A stretch of 64,000 nt of DNA from Rachicladosporium sp. CCFEE 5018 (Eukaryota; Ascomycota; Dothideomycetes; Cladosporiales; Cladosporiaceae). A program made the translations under genes and the position numbers. The notes under the pieces are model-generated. The model saw nothing but the letters and a program-made list of their open reading frames with translations. It made no database searches and was not told the DNA's origin. Each line of letters starts with the position of its first letter. The first letter of the stretch is position 1. Below are positions 11,172-23,239 of this stretch, in pieces. The DNA lies in NCBI GenBank assembly GCA_002077045.2, contig KZ111156.1:369444-433443 (forward strand), read 5' to 3'.

Positions 11172-14100
11172 TCATGCCCACTCGCCATCCTCATCTTCGT
11201 CCAGCGCCTTACTTCCTGACTTGCTCTTCGTCAAGCTAGGCCGTGCCTTCTTTCTTGGCGTCGTTCCAGTACTGCCAGTCGACTTCCTCTTCTTGCCCCT
11301 GCCGTTCGCTGTAGGCGTGACGGACGGACTCCTTCGACTCGCAGTCTCGCTATTCGTAGTGGCGTCATCAAATTCACCGACTAGCTCGTCTTCCTCGGGG
11401 ACCTTGACATCGTGGTCTGTCGTCATGACATCAACGCATTGCTTGCACACAGCACGCTGGGCAGCTGACGTGGTCGGCATGGCGACGATCTGCTCGATCC
11501 TGGTGAGGTAAGACTCAGTCATCGCGGGTGCATTGGAGGACCGAGCAGGCGCCTTGCTGTTTTCCTTCGCCACGCCTTTCACCTTCTTGGCCATGCGCTG
11601 CAAGTTCCAAACACGCTGTAGGAAGCTACGAGTCTCCTGAACTACGAGCAGGACCTGTGATGAGGTTGCGTAGACTTGCAGCTGAGCTGTGTCGGCGCTT
11701 GTAGGACCATGAGCAGCACCATTCGTCAAACCTTGTGATGCAGCATCACCGTTAGTGAGTGCATCGAGGTTTAGCTGTAGTACATTCTGCTCGATGGCCT
11801 GCGCAACAGTCGTCCCATTGCCTGCAAACGTCTTATCCAGTGCTGCTAATAGCAGTAACAGATCGTCAGTGCGGTCATACTCGAAGAAAGCTAGATTCTC
11901 GCAGCAAAAGCGAACAAAGTCAAGATGCGGTGATCTGCCACTCTGGAGCTCAAGGTCGGCTGCCTCGAAGTCGAACTTTTGACAGATGTTGTTGAGGAAC
12001 TTCTGTCTAACCTTGAGCTTGCCCTCCTTGAGTACTTCCCAGAAGAGCTTGAGCTTCGAAGCCGGCGGCTGACCGACGTAGCCATTCACACTGCCAGCGA
12101 CAGACTGCTGATAGGCGAAGGCTTGCTGCATTGCTCGCATGTACTCCTTCTCGACGGTCGTCTCGTGCTTTTGATGCATCACACGATGCTCCACGAAAGC
12201 CAGCTTCGCGATCGTTGGATTCGGCGAAGTCTCTAGAGCTACAAGAGACGGTCCGCATTCCTTGGGGTGAGGCAAACCTTGCTGGACGATACTAGCGATC
12301 AGCTTGGTCGCCGTCAACGCAAGATCATCGCATGATGCGAGCGCAAGTCGAAGAATGTCTTTCAGGAAGCGCTGAGCCAATGCCGAGGAAGCGCCGTCCT
12401 GATCGGTGGCGATATAGGTAGACTCCAAGCCTTCTCTACCGGTTGCAGCGCCGTGCTTGCCTTCCTGGCGATCAGCTGGCAATTCTTGGGCTGCGAAGAA
12501 TGCCTCGAGACCCGAGAGGAAGATCTTTTCCAGCGATGGGATGCGCTCTTTGTGGATTAGGTCAAATGCTTTGGTGACCTCAGGGCGTAGGTACTGGCTC
12601 GGCCAGCGAAGGCAAATGGCACAGATGGCATCGAGGGCTGCCTCGCGGACAGCCAGGATCTGCCCTGGTCCAGTGAATGCACACAAAATACCGATTGCGA
12701 GTTCAGATACCGATTTCGCGTTGGGCGAAGACAATTTCTCGCTCGCACGAAAGGTGCCGATATGGGCTTCAAAGTCGCAAGCCCGACCGAATTGACCGAC
12801 TATGTTCATGAGCTTACCAATGCGATTCACCATCTTCACATCGTCGCCCAGCGGCTTGCCGATCATTCCGCGAATACCAGCGAGGGCAGAGATGACCAGG
12901 TTCACTAGCTTCGCTGTGTTCTTGAGCTGACCGTCGATGGTCCAGAGACAAGATGCGACTTCTGCAATCTCAGGCTTAGGCAGCTTCTGAATGCTGAACA
13001 TCAGTGAAGTCTGCAACTTCTGGAGGAAGTCTGATCTGAGCGTGTGCACGTGAGGCATCGTGAAGCGTAGTATGGTGAGTACCGAGCGGTAGACTGCGAG
13101 GTCGTCGTCGGTGGCAAGATTCTGTGTGTAGGGCTCGAGCCGCTCGAGATGACTGGCCGTGATGAACGTTGGGCATGATCTAGCGAACACCGCCAAGGTC
13201 TCCAGGATGAGGTCTTGAGACGGAGAGCCAGGGATGTCGCTCGGGTCGATAATGCCATCCGACAAGACTTCGATTAAGGTCTTGCAGACTTTGGCGGTAT
13301 CGGCGGACGACTTTGACTTTGCTAGGAGGTCTCTGAATAGGGACACGAGTAGATTGGAGACATCTTCGCCCAAGTCAACCGTGCGAACAAGTAGGGCTGC
13401 TTGCGACTGAAAGCGAAGCTTCGCCTGCACACCACCTTCGTGCTGCGCCTGAACAGCGTAGTACGGTGCGAACCAGATCTCTTCCATGACCGACCGGGCG
13501 AGCTCGGCGACGCTCTCCTCGCTGTCCCGTAGTCGCGAGATGCAAGCATTAGCCACGGTAGAACGCAGATCGATGCCCTCGTTGCGCAGGTAGATGTCCT
13601 TCAGCATCTTGATAGCAGTCTTCCGCACTCCGACTTGTGGATCTCCCGACCGCGCAATAATCTGAGGGTAGACTATAATATCAAGTGCTGGACGTAGGGA
13701 TGTGCACTTGCCGATTAGTCGCAAGGCCGAGTCACGGACTAGCGCTGACTTGTCCTCGGCGCATCGGAAGATATGTTGCATGATGGTCCTGTTCCTGTCC
13801 AGTACCGACGGATCCTTCTCCAGGATCGTGATGACGCTCTTCAGAGCGCGACTTTTGACTGTGGGATGCTCGTCGGCTAACGCATTGAGCAACACTGACA
13901 GCACATGGGTGAAAGCTTTGCAAAAGGTCGTGTTGAGCGTAACAAGTATCGCAGCGAAGCGTCCAGTAGCGGTAGGCACGGTCGGAAAATCTTGATTCGA
14001 CCCAAGCCACTGCGGATTCATGATCATGCTCCGCAGCTTACCCTGTAGATCTTTAGCCCCTCCAGAGCCATCACCGCGCTCGGAATCCACAGATCCCTCT

Positions 14101-16677
14101 CTACCGCCGCATAGCGTGTGTGCCCACTGTACAAGATGAAAGCCTCGGGCTGTCTGAAGCTGTGCTTCGCTGCCACCATCTCGGGCATGTATGTACTCGA
14201 GCACCACGCGATACGGTCCATCGAAGGCAAGCAGCGTGCTACTGTCAAGGTCGCCACCCTCCATGCGCTCGAAGGTGTTCACCATCCTCGTCGTGACGTT
14301 CGACCCATCTGTTGCTAAGCTGTGGGAGGCATTGCGGGCTTGTATCTGTAGCTGCAGTATACCAGAGCCCATGGTACCGATCAGCTCCAATGCCAAGTTT
14401 CGTGAGGCTTGAGGGTTCTTCGGATTCTGTGCGATCTGCAGCATTTGGCCCAGTAGCATACGCAGCAACACCTCTGCAGCCGGCCAATCACTGGATCCCA
14501 AGACCTGCAAGAAGTCTTCTGTGAAGATGTCGAGCAGCTTTCGGTACGGCTCATCAGAGTTTTTGCTCGTTGTCAGTGCGCGATTGGTCAAGATACGGAT
14601 GATGTGTGATGCATCGGTGGTTGCTGCGTCATGCAGCGGCTTGACCAGTGTAAGCAGGTCGCCGGGTACTTTGCGTGATTTGCTAGGCGAGACCTTGATC
14701 TCATCATCATCAGACGCTGCCTCTGCATCTTCGTCTTCTGACTCGTCTTCCGAGTCCTCCTCATCATTATCCTCCTCATCGCCGGTGCTACTGTGCAGGT
14801 GCAATGCAGTGGATGACCTTGTCGCGCTAGTCTGCACTAGACGCATGAGAAGTGCAGAAACAAGCTGTATTGGCTTCATGTCCGGTATGCGGAACTGTCG
14901 TGCACTTTGCTTTGTGGCCGGTAATTTCTCGAGTGACAGTAAGACTTCGTCAATGACAAATTGGCGTTGTTCCGTGTACTTGGTGAAGATGCGCCCAAGG
15001 ATGTCCATAGCAGACTTACGCACGCCCTCCATAGATTGAACACCAAAAACAGAATCCTTGTCGTTGGTCGCATTCTCCGCGAAGATGAGTGCTTTCGCCA
15101 TGAAGACAGTACTGGAAAGTGCGCTCTCGTCGATGTCGACCTTCGAAAGCAGCGTACTCAGGAGACGCAGCGTCTTCGTCACAGAGTTGAGCAGCACACG
15201 GAGCGCGTCGCGATTTTGCGTGGCAGTTTCGAATTTTGGGTTCGGTCTCGGCTTGTCGCCACCCCTGACCTTCTCGCCGAGGAACGAGCGCTCCTCCATG
15301 ATCGGCACGAGGCCTGCTTCGATGGCGTTGTTGAGAAGCTTGAGTATAGCGCCCACAAGCTCCTCTGACTGCAGCTGCTGCTCCTCGCGTCCGGCGGTCA
15401 TGATGCGTAGTAAGGTGCGCGCAGCCAGAAGCGCACTAGCAGCTTCCGTGATATTGTTAGTCCAGTCTTGAATGTCGTCGGTGGACCAAGGTTCGTCGAT
15501 CTGCAGATCTAAGTTGACAGCGCTGGAGAGAGAGCTGTGACAAAGCTTCTGTGTGCGAAGTAAGGTGTCGACGGCGATCTCGTCCAGGCGGTTGAAGTTA
15601 GTCACAGCCAATACCGCAGTATCCAGCTTCTCGCGAGCTGCAGGCTGCATCACCACAGCAGGCCCGTCCTCCAGGTCGACTATGCATAGCAAGCCACCCA
15701 TATCGCTCTCCATACCACCAGAATGTAGGTGCTCGTCAGCCTCGAGCACGTCGTCCAGCAGGACTTGGAGAGACTGCAATGCGGCATCGCTCTGTTGTCG
15801 CTGGCCACTTCTTACTACAGGCCGCATGCTGACGCTGCTATCGTCCACATACTGGTACTGAGCGCGCTCGGCCGGGGTGAGCTCATCCTGCCGCAGCAAC
15901 ACCTTACCTTGCTGAGTTGAGTATGGTGTGGTCTTGTCGTGATCTGCGCGTTGTGCTCCGGCTGTCTGTTGCACAGATTGTACCGCTTGAGGTGTTCTCA
16001 GGCCGTTCGGCAGCTTCACGTCGTAGCCAGGGGTAGGTAGTTTCGACTGTACTTCCTGCTTCGTCGCATGATCGTTTGCCAAAGGCTTTGGTTTCGACTC
16101 CGGCGACTCCGGCGTAAGGTAGCGAATAGGTATGACGGTCTGATCCAGTGCCATCTGCGCGAAGGCACTTAGCTTTGGTGGTCGGTACTCGCTCGCCCGC
16201 TTCGTCGGCGGCTTTGCGGGATCTGCGAGATTGCGGGGTGTCTTGAAGGTATACTTAATCAAGTGCTCAGGCCGAAGAAGTTGCTGCACATCTCTGAGAG
16301 TCTTTTGACAGCGTTCGGAGGCGTGTTCGGCACTCGTAGCACCAGCACTTAGTTCCTGTAGAACTTGTCGTACTTGTTGATGATTGCCAAGTCCAATGCC
16401 AGGTCCCTGGGAAGATGCAACCAGTGGTGCAGGTATTATTCCTAAAGTGTCACGGTCAGCGAGAGCTGCCTTGCACAGTGCATGCGGGCTCACTGAGAGC
16501 ATGTGATTGCATGTGCCGGGCTGGAAGTCACGTACCCGGGTTGAAGGGAATGATCGAGCTGAACGGAGTGAATGGCAGCGCTTCCCTCACAGTGGGCGTC
16601 CTCTGCCACCGAGTTAGAGGGACACCGTTTGTTGCCCGCCCATGACTGTCCTGGTCGGCCATATTTCCCTGGTGCAT
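11172..16677 (-). CDS. SCC2: Sister chromatid cohesion protein SCC2/Mis4/Nipped-B, cohesin loader, 1803 aa
   Basis: Two exons: 16677-16536 (47 codons plus one base) and 16441-11172, joined over a 94-nt intron; total 5412 nt. Exon 1 was found by reading upstream: it encodes LPFTPFSSIIPFNPG, which continues into IIPAP at the start of the long ORF, the conserved Scc2 N-terminal block that contacts Scc4. An in-frame ATG also lies at 16662. With Scc4, the protein loads cohesin onto chromatin. Residues ~850-1600 are helical HEAT repeats (for example VKSRALKSVITILEKDPS and VRKTAIKMLKDIYLRNEG). A highly acidic linker lies near residues 580-620. The C-terminal ~80 residues are basic with a likely nuclear localisation signal (KKRKSTGS, PRKKARPS), and the extreme end is acidic. 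Confidence 0.93.
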
Positions 16678-17185
16678 TGCTCTTCCCTCCGACAGTTCGA
16701 TAGCCTTATGCGCCCTCCTTCTCCATCCTAAGCGCCGACAACAAAACGCACACCCTACACATTAGCGATCTGCCCCCTCTTATGACCTCCTCTCGTCCTG
16801 GTCTACGAAGCACTGCTCAATGAAAGTATGGTCGTTTGCGCTAGAGACACGAGATGAAGTTCGTCCCAGGCAGGCGGGATTCTGTTTCGGGCCAGCCGTC
16901 AGTCGCGTGCCAGAGCGCGTCTGTCTCTTGCACTTTACCACTCATACCACTTCAACTCAGTCAAGACTTCAGCTCGTCTTCACCCAAAGCTCACTTGTAT
17001 CCATCCATCACATGGCCTGGCTAACTACGTACTCTCATCGACGGCCCCGTTCACTTACGCATGTTCCACGGAGATTTTAAAGGCCCCAGACAAAGGCGAT
17101 CAGCATTGAGTCTACATGTAAATTTCTACATCTACCTATGTATGCGTCTATATATCTCGCCCGGATCCAATACATAAGGGCATAC
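16678..17185. other. Intergenic region between SCC2 start and HAD phosphatase 3' end
   Basis: 508 bp with the SCC2 promoter. Pyrimidine-rich tracts occur near 16680-16730 on the plus strand. No gene seen. Confidence 0.4.
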
Positions 17186-18115
17186 TCACTTCGCATGCCC
17201 ATTCGCAGGCTTCACGCCAGCCGCACCTTGCTTGTACATCTCAAAACCCTCCTTGGCAGCCTCATCTACCGACTGCTCACCCGCGACGATCTTCTTCACA
17301 GTCGCAAGGATGCTTGACCAGTCCTCGAAGATCGTGAACGGCACATTCTCGCGAGCGCAATACGACACCAGATCATGCCCCTTCTTCGCGAACAGCAAGT
17401 CAGTCTCCCTAGCTGCCGACAGATCAGACACGCCATCGCCAGCATAGAACATTGTCGGCCGCTTGTTCGCGGGCAACTTGGCGTATGGTCGGATCTCCAG
17501 GCTCTTGTCATGCCCAAAACCACTGCGTTCACTGTCAGCACAGCATCATGCGTCCAAGTAAGTCACAACAAACCTCTCATCATGATACTCAATCCTCCAC
17601 CCCCCCTCCTCATCAATTCTCTTCCCCTCTCTCGCCACAGCCTCATTACACACAATATCGATCTTGTCAGCATCCTTCCCCACCAACTTCTCCAGAATCC
17701 CCTTGATCACAGGCCTCATACCCGAGCTCAACACCACAGTCGGGATCTCGTTCTTCAGCGCCCACTGGAAGAACTCATTGAAATGCGGGTCGAGTTTAAT
17801 ATTCTCAACTAAGTAATCAACGCATTCCGGGAACGGCCGCGTGACGGAGTCCATCATCTCGCGGAAAGAGTCGCGGAACGTTTTGTGGTTTTCGAGTACA
17901 TCACGGTTGCCTTGTCGGCGCATGTCGCCGCCGAAACCGATGTTGTCTGTCTGGGTTGTCGGTCAATCGTGTTTATCAGAACATTGAACGATATGACGAC
18001 TCACCATGAAATCATTGCTGTCTTTGAGGGTGATCGTGCCATCGAAGTCCGTGAAGAAAATGAATTTGGGGTCTTTGAATGGGAAGGACATTGCCTTCAG
18101 CTCTGTATGCGCCAT
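17186..18115 (-). CDS. HAD-superfamily phosphatase, polyol/PHOSPHO-type, 274 aa
   Basis: Exons 18115-18005, 17950-17574 and 17522-17186 (825 nt), with introns of 54 and 51 nt. Motif I is FFTDFDGTIT (the two Asp are nucleophile and acid/base), motif II is VVLSSGM, and motif IV is FYAGDGVSDLSAA with the Mg-binding acidic residues. Overall layout and size match the fungal HAD phosphatases related to yeast YNL010W (Pyp1, a polyol-phosphate phosphatase) and to PHOSPHO or MtnX-like enzymes. The exact substrate is not readable from the sequence. No signal peptide, so probably cytosolic. It is divergent from SHE9, sharing a 299-bp promoter with three CCAAT boxes. Confidence 0.85.
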
Positions 18116-18414
18116 GATGGAAGATAAGTAAGAAGTGTTCGATAGTGGAATGCGCTTTGCTTGCGGAAGTCGCTGACAGGTTGCCTCCTCGGCCAATGTT
18201 ATTGGGTATTGTAGGAAAGATAACTAGCTAGCTTCGCCTTCATCTATTTTCGAAGCCATTGAGATATCCCAAAAATGTTGACCCTTCGATCATTGGCTGT
18301 CAGGGTCTCCGGCACGTGTCCGGCTAATGACCTGCAGGACTTGGCGCTGTCTGCCGAGCTGTGCGGGAGGCCTCGAGCTTCGACTTTGTCCAACTCGAAG
18401 ACACGACCTGACTA
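18116..18414. promoter_or_regulatory. Shared promoter of HAD phosphatase and SHE9 with CCAAT boxes
   Basis: CCAAT at 18193-18197 and its inverse ATTGG at 18201-18205 form an inverted pair 3 bp apart; another ATTGG lies at 18292-18296. CCAAT is the core site of the fungal HAP/NF-Y complex, which often controls respiratory and iron-related genes. Binding here is inferred from the motif only. Confidence 0.4.
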
Positions 18415-19776
18415 ATGCGATGCAACCGGTCGTCAGGTATGGCGTTTCGCTTGTACGTCAGGCGCCCAAGCGTAGAATTGGTATCACTGTACCGCAGCGC
18501 TCGATCACCGCTGGCGGTGAGAGCCAACGTGCGCAGGCATGGACGTTGTGAAGCGGGCAACGCGGTGCTAGCCCGAACAGCACCGCGAACACGGAACTCT
18601 AGAGCAGTGGGAACAATCGGGCGTGAGCGAGTAGCACGAGCATTCTCGACCTCACTATGCCGACGCAATGATAGCGACACTACAACTCGGCAGACCCTCG
18701 ACCCTAGCACGGCACATGATCCCCCAAAGACGCCTGCCACTCAACTTCCGACACTCCCCTCCCGCATCGCAGCCCGGCGCCATCACCTGAATCGCCGCCT
18801 CTCCCTGCTGATGGACCGCCTCCTCTCCACAGCCTCCCTTGCAAGTCAGCAGATCAATACTTACACCGGCACAGACTTCTCCGGGATCGAGGCTTTGCGA
18901 GCCGAGATCGTGACCCAAGAGGTCTCTGTCAAACGCTGCCACAGTACCGTAAACGAGAGAAAGGATGCTCATATCGCTGCTCATGCGAAGCAAGCTTCCA
19001 GCCAGAAGGAGATAGTCGGGCTGTTAGAGCGGAAGTCCAGCTGGGGTCCCAGTGATCTAGAGCGCTACATGTCCCTCGTCCGCTCCGAGCACTTAGACGA
19101 GCAAGCCGTACAGACTGCCAAGTCCGAGCTCGCGGACGCCGAAAGGGAGCTAGAGGAAGCTAGGGGATTGCTGGAGAGGCTAGAGCGAAACCAGTACCAT
19201 GAGGAGCAGATTTGGAGCGATACTATCAGGCGGAATAGTACGTGGGTTACTATGGGCTTGATGGGGGTGAACATTCTGTTGCTGTTGGCGCAGATTTTGC
19301 TGTTTGAGCCGTATCGCAGGCGGAGGATTGTGAGGGAGGTGAAGGAGGCGTTGGATGAGAAGAGTATTTCTCATGTCGTGCCTGCTGCCGCAGCGCAGGA
19401 AGCTCCAGTGCCAGCCGAGGTTTCTGGACCTATGCCGGCTGCTGTCGCGCTCAGAGAAGCTTCGGCTGCAAACACAGCCGTCATCGTCCCCATTTCGGCC
19501 GGCGAGCTATCGACTTCTCCGGAGACTCCGGCATCGAGCAGCGTGCCGGCGGCCGCAGCTGTGAAGGCATCGCCTGCCACGCTCCCTCTTCAGCCAACAG
19601 CCGAGCCCGGCTCGTTCGAGCAATCGATCGAGCAATACCGCGAGTCCTTTCTGGACCTCTTCAGTGAGCGTCTTATCGAGCTTCGCAAAGTCGACGTGAC
19701 GACAGTCGCCTTGCAAGGTACTGCATCCGGCGTGGCAGTCATGGGCTTTCTCTTCCTCCTCCTACGGCCGAAGTAG
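18415..19776 (+). CDS. SHE9: Mitochondrial inner-membrane protein SHE9/MDM33, 453 aa
   Basis: Single exon. The N terminus is strongly basic and free of acidic residues for most of 80 positions, ending near ARAFSTSLCRR, typical of a mitochondrial presequence. The ATG at 18415 is the first; the in-frame ATG at 18439 could also serve. Residues ~120-265 form the SHE9 domain with long coiled coils (SSWGPSDLERYMSLVRSEHL is characteristic). One transmembrane helix lies at ~278-300 (VTMGLMGVNILLLLAQILLF) and a second at the C terminus (~430-450). Yeast Mdm33 controls inner-membrane fission and mitochondrial shape. The region between the helices is Ala/Pro/Ser-rich and probably disordered. It is convergent with the NECAP gene, with 65 bp between the stops. 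Confidence 0.9.
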   Translation: MRCNRSSGMAFRLYVRRPSVELVSLYRSARSPLAVRANVRRHGRCEAGNAVLARTAPRTRNSRAVGTIGRERVARAFSTSLCRRNDSDTTTRQTLDPSTAHDPPKTPATQLPTLPSRIAARRHHLNRRLSLLMDRLLSTASLASQQINTYTGTDFSGIEALRAEIVTQEVSVKRCHSTVNERKDAHIAAHAKQASSQKEIVGLLERKSSWGPSDLERYMSLVRSEHLDEQAVQTAKSELADAERELEEARGLLERLERNQYHEEQIWSDTIRRNSTWVTMGLMGVNILLLLAQILLFEPYRRRRIVREVKEALDEKSISHVVPAAAAQEAPVPAEVSGPMPAAVALREASAANTAVIVPISAGELSTSPETPASSSVPAAAAVKASPATLPLQPTAEPGSFEQSIEQYRESFLDLFSERLIELRKVDVTTVALQGTASGVAVMGFLFLLLRPK

Positions 19777-19841
19777 ACAATCCGTCTACCATGTATAGAT
19801 ATGTATATTCTAGCATAGATCACACTCCGCTTAATTGGGTA

Positions 19842-20594
19842 TCATTGAAACTCGCCAAACTCGCCATTGTCGAAGCCAAGATCTTGCGCATTCTTACTAC
19901 TTGCTTGCGCTTTCGGTGGAGGTGGAGGCGGCAAAGCAACGAGTTCACTTGCCTTCCCGGCAGGTGGCGGCGGCGGCGCAATGCTGAACAACGCAGTTCC
20001 CTCATCCTTTGGGCCTTCCTCATGCTGTCCAACCTGCCCATGTACTCGGCGGCTCTTCCCGCCCACTTGCACATGTATCTTCTCCCCTTCCTTGAGAGTG
20101 AAGTCCCTCTTCACCTCCTCTCCCAGACCCTCCTTCACCTTCCCGTTCACCGCTCCGCTACCCTCCCATCCTAACAGTTTCCGCGCCTCTGTCAGTGCGA
20201 TGCCGAAGTCGAAAGCCGGACTCCGGTCCTCAAACCCAATGCCTAGCGTAGCCTTCATCCCGCCCTCTCCTTGCACACGAAGCGCGAAGAACCGTGCCGA
20301 GTCGAGCGCCGCCTGCACCACAGCTGACGAAGTATATGGCGCTGCTGCGAATAAGTCGCCTGTGCTGGAGTCCTCGAGCCGGATCTCGATCGCGAGGTCC
20401 GTTGCGGCGTCATCGGAGGATATAGAAGACTCGACTACCCGCAGCCGGGCTGTGAAGATCTCCTTTGCTGTGGGGCGGGGCGGAGCGGTCCAGGAAGCTG
20501 CTAGGAAGCCCTTTGTCGAGGTGAGGGGTGGGATAGTGTAGACGTGGATATTGGGGGTGGAGAAGAGGACGCGGGTTATTGTTGTGGCATCCAT
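19842..20594 (-). CDS. NECAP-like adaptin-ear-binding coat-associated protein, 250 aa
   Basis: Single exon, ATG at 20594. Residues ~1-165 match the NECAP PH-like (PHear) domain: VYTIPPLTSTKGFLAASW at the start and GFEDRSPAFDFGIALTEA in the centre. The C-terminal 85 residues are Pro/Gly-rich and end with GFDNGEFGEFQ, a short acidic aromatic tail of the type that binds adaptor ears. Family members assist clathrin/AP-2 endocytosis. It is divergent from the deoxyhypusine hydroxylase gene across 256 bp. Confidence 0.88.
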   Translation of the reverse strand: MDATTITRVLFSTPNIHVYTIPPLTSTKGFLAASWTAPPRPTAKEIFTARLRVVESSISSDDAATDLAIEIRLEDSSTGDLFAAAPYTSSAVVQAALDSARFFALRVQGEGGMKATLGIGFEDRSPAFDFGIALTEARKLLGWEGSGAVNGKVKEGLGEEVKRDFTLKEGEKIHVQVGGKSRRVHGQVGQHEEGPKDEGTALFSIAPPPPPAGKASELVALPPPPPPKAQASSKNAQDLGFDNGEFGEFQ

Positions 20595-20850
20595 GGTCGG
20601 GACTGTCTACCAGTGGTGGTGTGAGAGGGGATGGTGATCAGAGTGCTATCTCGGAGGTGTTGGTCGGCTCGTCAATGCTATCTCGAGACCCTCGCTGGCG
20701 CCGGAGATAACTGCGGCTTTGCTCAGCGTGCCGAACCTTAGCGAGCGCCACGATCTCTGCCCCACTACAGATCTTGCCCTGAGTTTCAAAAATCTAGGCC
20801 GTCTCTATAGCACATTCAATCTCAGCAAGCATACAAGACTACTCCCCATC

Positions 20851-21912
20851 ATGTCGCCCTCCGCCATGCCCGTCGAATACGAAGCCGACCCCTCCATCGA
20901 CTCCTCCATCGCCCTCCTGCGCAAAATCCTCACCTCCGAATCCGCCCCCCTCGCAGCCCGCTTCCGCGCCCTCTTCTCACTAAAACACATCGCCTCCCAA
21001 ACCCCCACCTCACCCTCCACAACCTCCGCAATCGAATCAATAGCAGCGGCCTTCACATCGCCCTCCGCGCTACTCAAACACGAACTCGCATACTGTCTCG
21101 GGCAAAGTGGGAAGAATGAGGCGAAGCCGTTTCTAAGAGAGGTGGTGCTGGATCGGCAAGAAGACAGTATGTGTCGGCATGAGGCTGCTGAGGCTCTTGG
21201 AGCGCTGGAGGACGAGGGGAGCCTGGAGTTGTTGAGGGAACGGAGAGATGATGCTGGGGAGGAGGAGGTTGTGAGGGAGACTTGTGAGATTGCTGTGGGG
21301 AGGATTGAGTGGTGTTGCAGTGACGAGGGGAGGAGGGAGAGATTGAAGAAGAGGTAGGGTGAACTTCCGCTGCGTCGGACTGAATGGTGTACTGACTTCT
21401 TTCGCAGCGACTTCGCATCCATAGACCCTGCACCACCACTCGCACACACGGACACGGCACCCTCGATACCCGATTACGAGCACACTCTCCTCGACACCTC
21501 TCTCCCGCTTTTTCAACGCTACCGAGCCATGTTCGCGCTCCGCGACCTCGCCTCCCCGCCCGATCTCCCCACAGCCGTGCCTGCAGTACAAGCCCTCGCA
21601 CGAGGATTCTCAGACCCTTCAGCTCTCTTCCGACACGAGATCGCGTTTGTATTCGGCCAGCTCTCGCACCCTGCATCGATACCCAGTCTCACAGAAGTAC
21701 TCGCAGATACCAAGGAGGCGAGCATGGTGCGACATGAAGCCGCTGAGGCACTAGGAAGTCTCGGCGATGAGGAGGGAGTCGAGGATACGCTGCGGAGGTT
21801 CCTGAATGATCCGGAGCAAGTCGTGTCGGATAGTATAGTCGTTGCACTGGATATGGCCGCGTATGAGCGGAGTGGGCAGGCTGAGTATGCCACTGTGCCG
21901 ATAGCAGTATAG
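20851..21912 (+). CDS. LIA1: Deoxyhypusine hydroxylase (HEAT-repeat di-iron enzyme), 335 aa
   Basis: Exons 20851-21353 and 21408-21912, with a 54-nt intron that keeps the frame. It completes hypusine formation on eIF5A by hydroxylating deoxyhypusine. Four His-Glu pairs that bind the two irons are visible in two symmetric halves: KHELAYCLG and RHEAAEALG in the first half, RHEIAFVFG and RHEAAEALG in the second. Length is normal for fungal DOHH. The ORF is open further upstream, but the ATG at 20851 (MSPSAMP) is the first sensible start after an upstream region that reads like 5' UTR. It ends 100 bp from the convergent RPA12 gene. Confidence 0.95.
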
Positions 21913-22012
21913 ACAATCTGCGCACCACCCATCTCCGACCATCTCACTACCATCCTCCCCGTCCGTGCCATGAACGTATATTCAGCACATTCTGCTCACA
22001 AACCAGGATCGC

Positions 22013-22451
22013 TCAGTTGTTCACATTCCATTTATGCCCACATTTCACACACGTATAAAACACCGTGCTCCCCTCATCCGCGCTCCTCAGCTGTCGCGTA
22101 TAGTACCTCGTCTGCGGGTTTCCGCATTTCTCACACGGCACGTCTATCAGGGCGTCTTGCTGGATTTCGCCTTCGGCTACCTCGCGCACGTCGGTGCGAA
22201 GTCTGTCGCGGAGGGAGGAGGGGAAGGCGTCAGATTTCGAGTGGGTGATGATGGTGTGGGGGGCGGTGCCTGATTCGTACTGCGTCAGCACATGTGTCCG
22301 AGAGAGTATAGTTGTCCTGATGAGGCAGGATGGACGAACCTTTGGTTTTGGCGCCGCAGACTTCGCAGATGAGGGTCGCTCGAGGATCGGTGGTGGATTC
22401 GAGGAGGTTGCCGCATGCGCAGAAGTTCAGAGATCCGGTTGAAGAGGTCAT
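22013..22451 (-). CDS. RPA12: DNA-directed RNA polymerase I subunit RPA12, 122 aa
   Basis: Exons 22451-22340 and 22269-22013, with a 70-nt intron and an unusual donor GTTCGT. The N-terminal zinc ribbon has a CACG pair and an ICEVCG pair. The C-terminal TFIIS-like ribbon has CEKCG and CVKCG pairs, with the RSADEGSTVFYTC hairpin carrying the Asp-Glu dipeptide needed for transcript cleavage. Length and both ribbons match the Pol I small subunit rather than RPB9 or RPC11. It is divergent from mitochondrial uS12m across 172 bp. Confidence 0.93.
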
Positions 22452-22623
22452 AGTATCGTGTAAAAGTCTGTAGTGAGCTGTAGCGAGTGAGGCGCAAGAC
22501 GGTGCTTTCTTGATTCTCGCTAGAAATGTTTGAAGCTCGGACCAACATACCGAACGTCGCTTCCTCACTTCATGCAACATTGGATATACCATAAACCATA
22601 CGGCCCAAATAGTATCTATCGCC

Positions 22624-23239
22624 ATGGCCTCCTCACTCCTCTCCTCTCTTCTCCGCCTCCCGCCCTCAACGCGCTCCCTCCTGGCTCTTGCCCCGATTAC
22701 CTCCTTCCACCCTCTCCCCCGACATTTCTCCACCACCTCCTCATGCCTAGCGACCTACAATCAAGTCCTTCGCGGCTGCCGGGAAGGACAGAAAGCACGC
22801 AAACCCACCTCGCCTGCACTCGTGAACAGGCCGGAGATGAAGGGAGTGTGTGTGCGAGTGGGCACGACGAAACCGAAGAAACCGAATTCGGGGGAGCGGA
22901 AGGTTGCGAGAGTAAGGCTGAGTAGTGGGATGGTCATTACGGCTTATATTCCGGGAGAAGGTGAGTGAATATCGGTGGAGGGAAGGGTGGTCAGATGGGA
23001 TGTGGACTGATGACGAACAGGGCACAACGTGCAGCAGCATTCGGTGGTGATGGTACGGGGAGGGAGAAGTCAGGATTGTCCGGGAGTGAAGTACCACTTG
23101 GTGAGAGGGGCGTTCGATCTGGTATACTCACTCTATGACTGTGGTGTGCTGCAGCTGCTGACTTGGTATGCAGGGAGGTGTGGGTAACCGTGTGACCAGC
23201 CGGTCCAAGTACGGCACAAAGAAACCGAAGGCGGCGTAG
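22624..23239 (+). CDS. MRPS12: Mitochondrial small-subunit ribosomal protein uS12m, 167 aa
   Basis: Exons 22624-22960, 23021-23121 and 23174-23239 (504 nt). The first ~42 residues are a presequence (Ser/Leu/Arg-rich, ending RHFSTTSSC). The mature part has the conserved uS12 motifs: [52 protein letters not shown], and the C-terminal [11 protein letters not shown]. This protein sits at the decoding centre of the mitoribosome. The KPKKPNS loop carries the lysine position known for streptomycin resistance in homologues. Confidence 0.95.
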
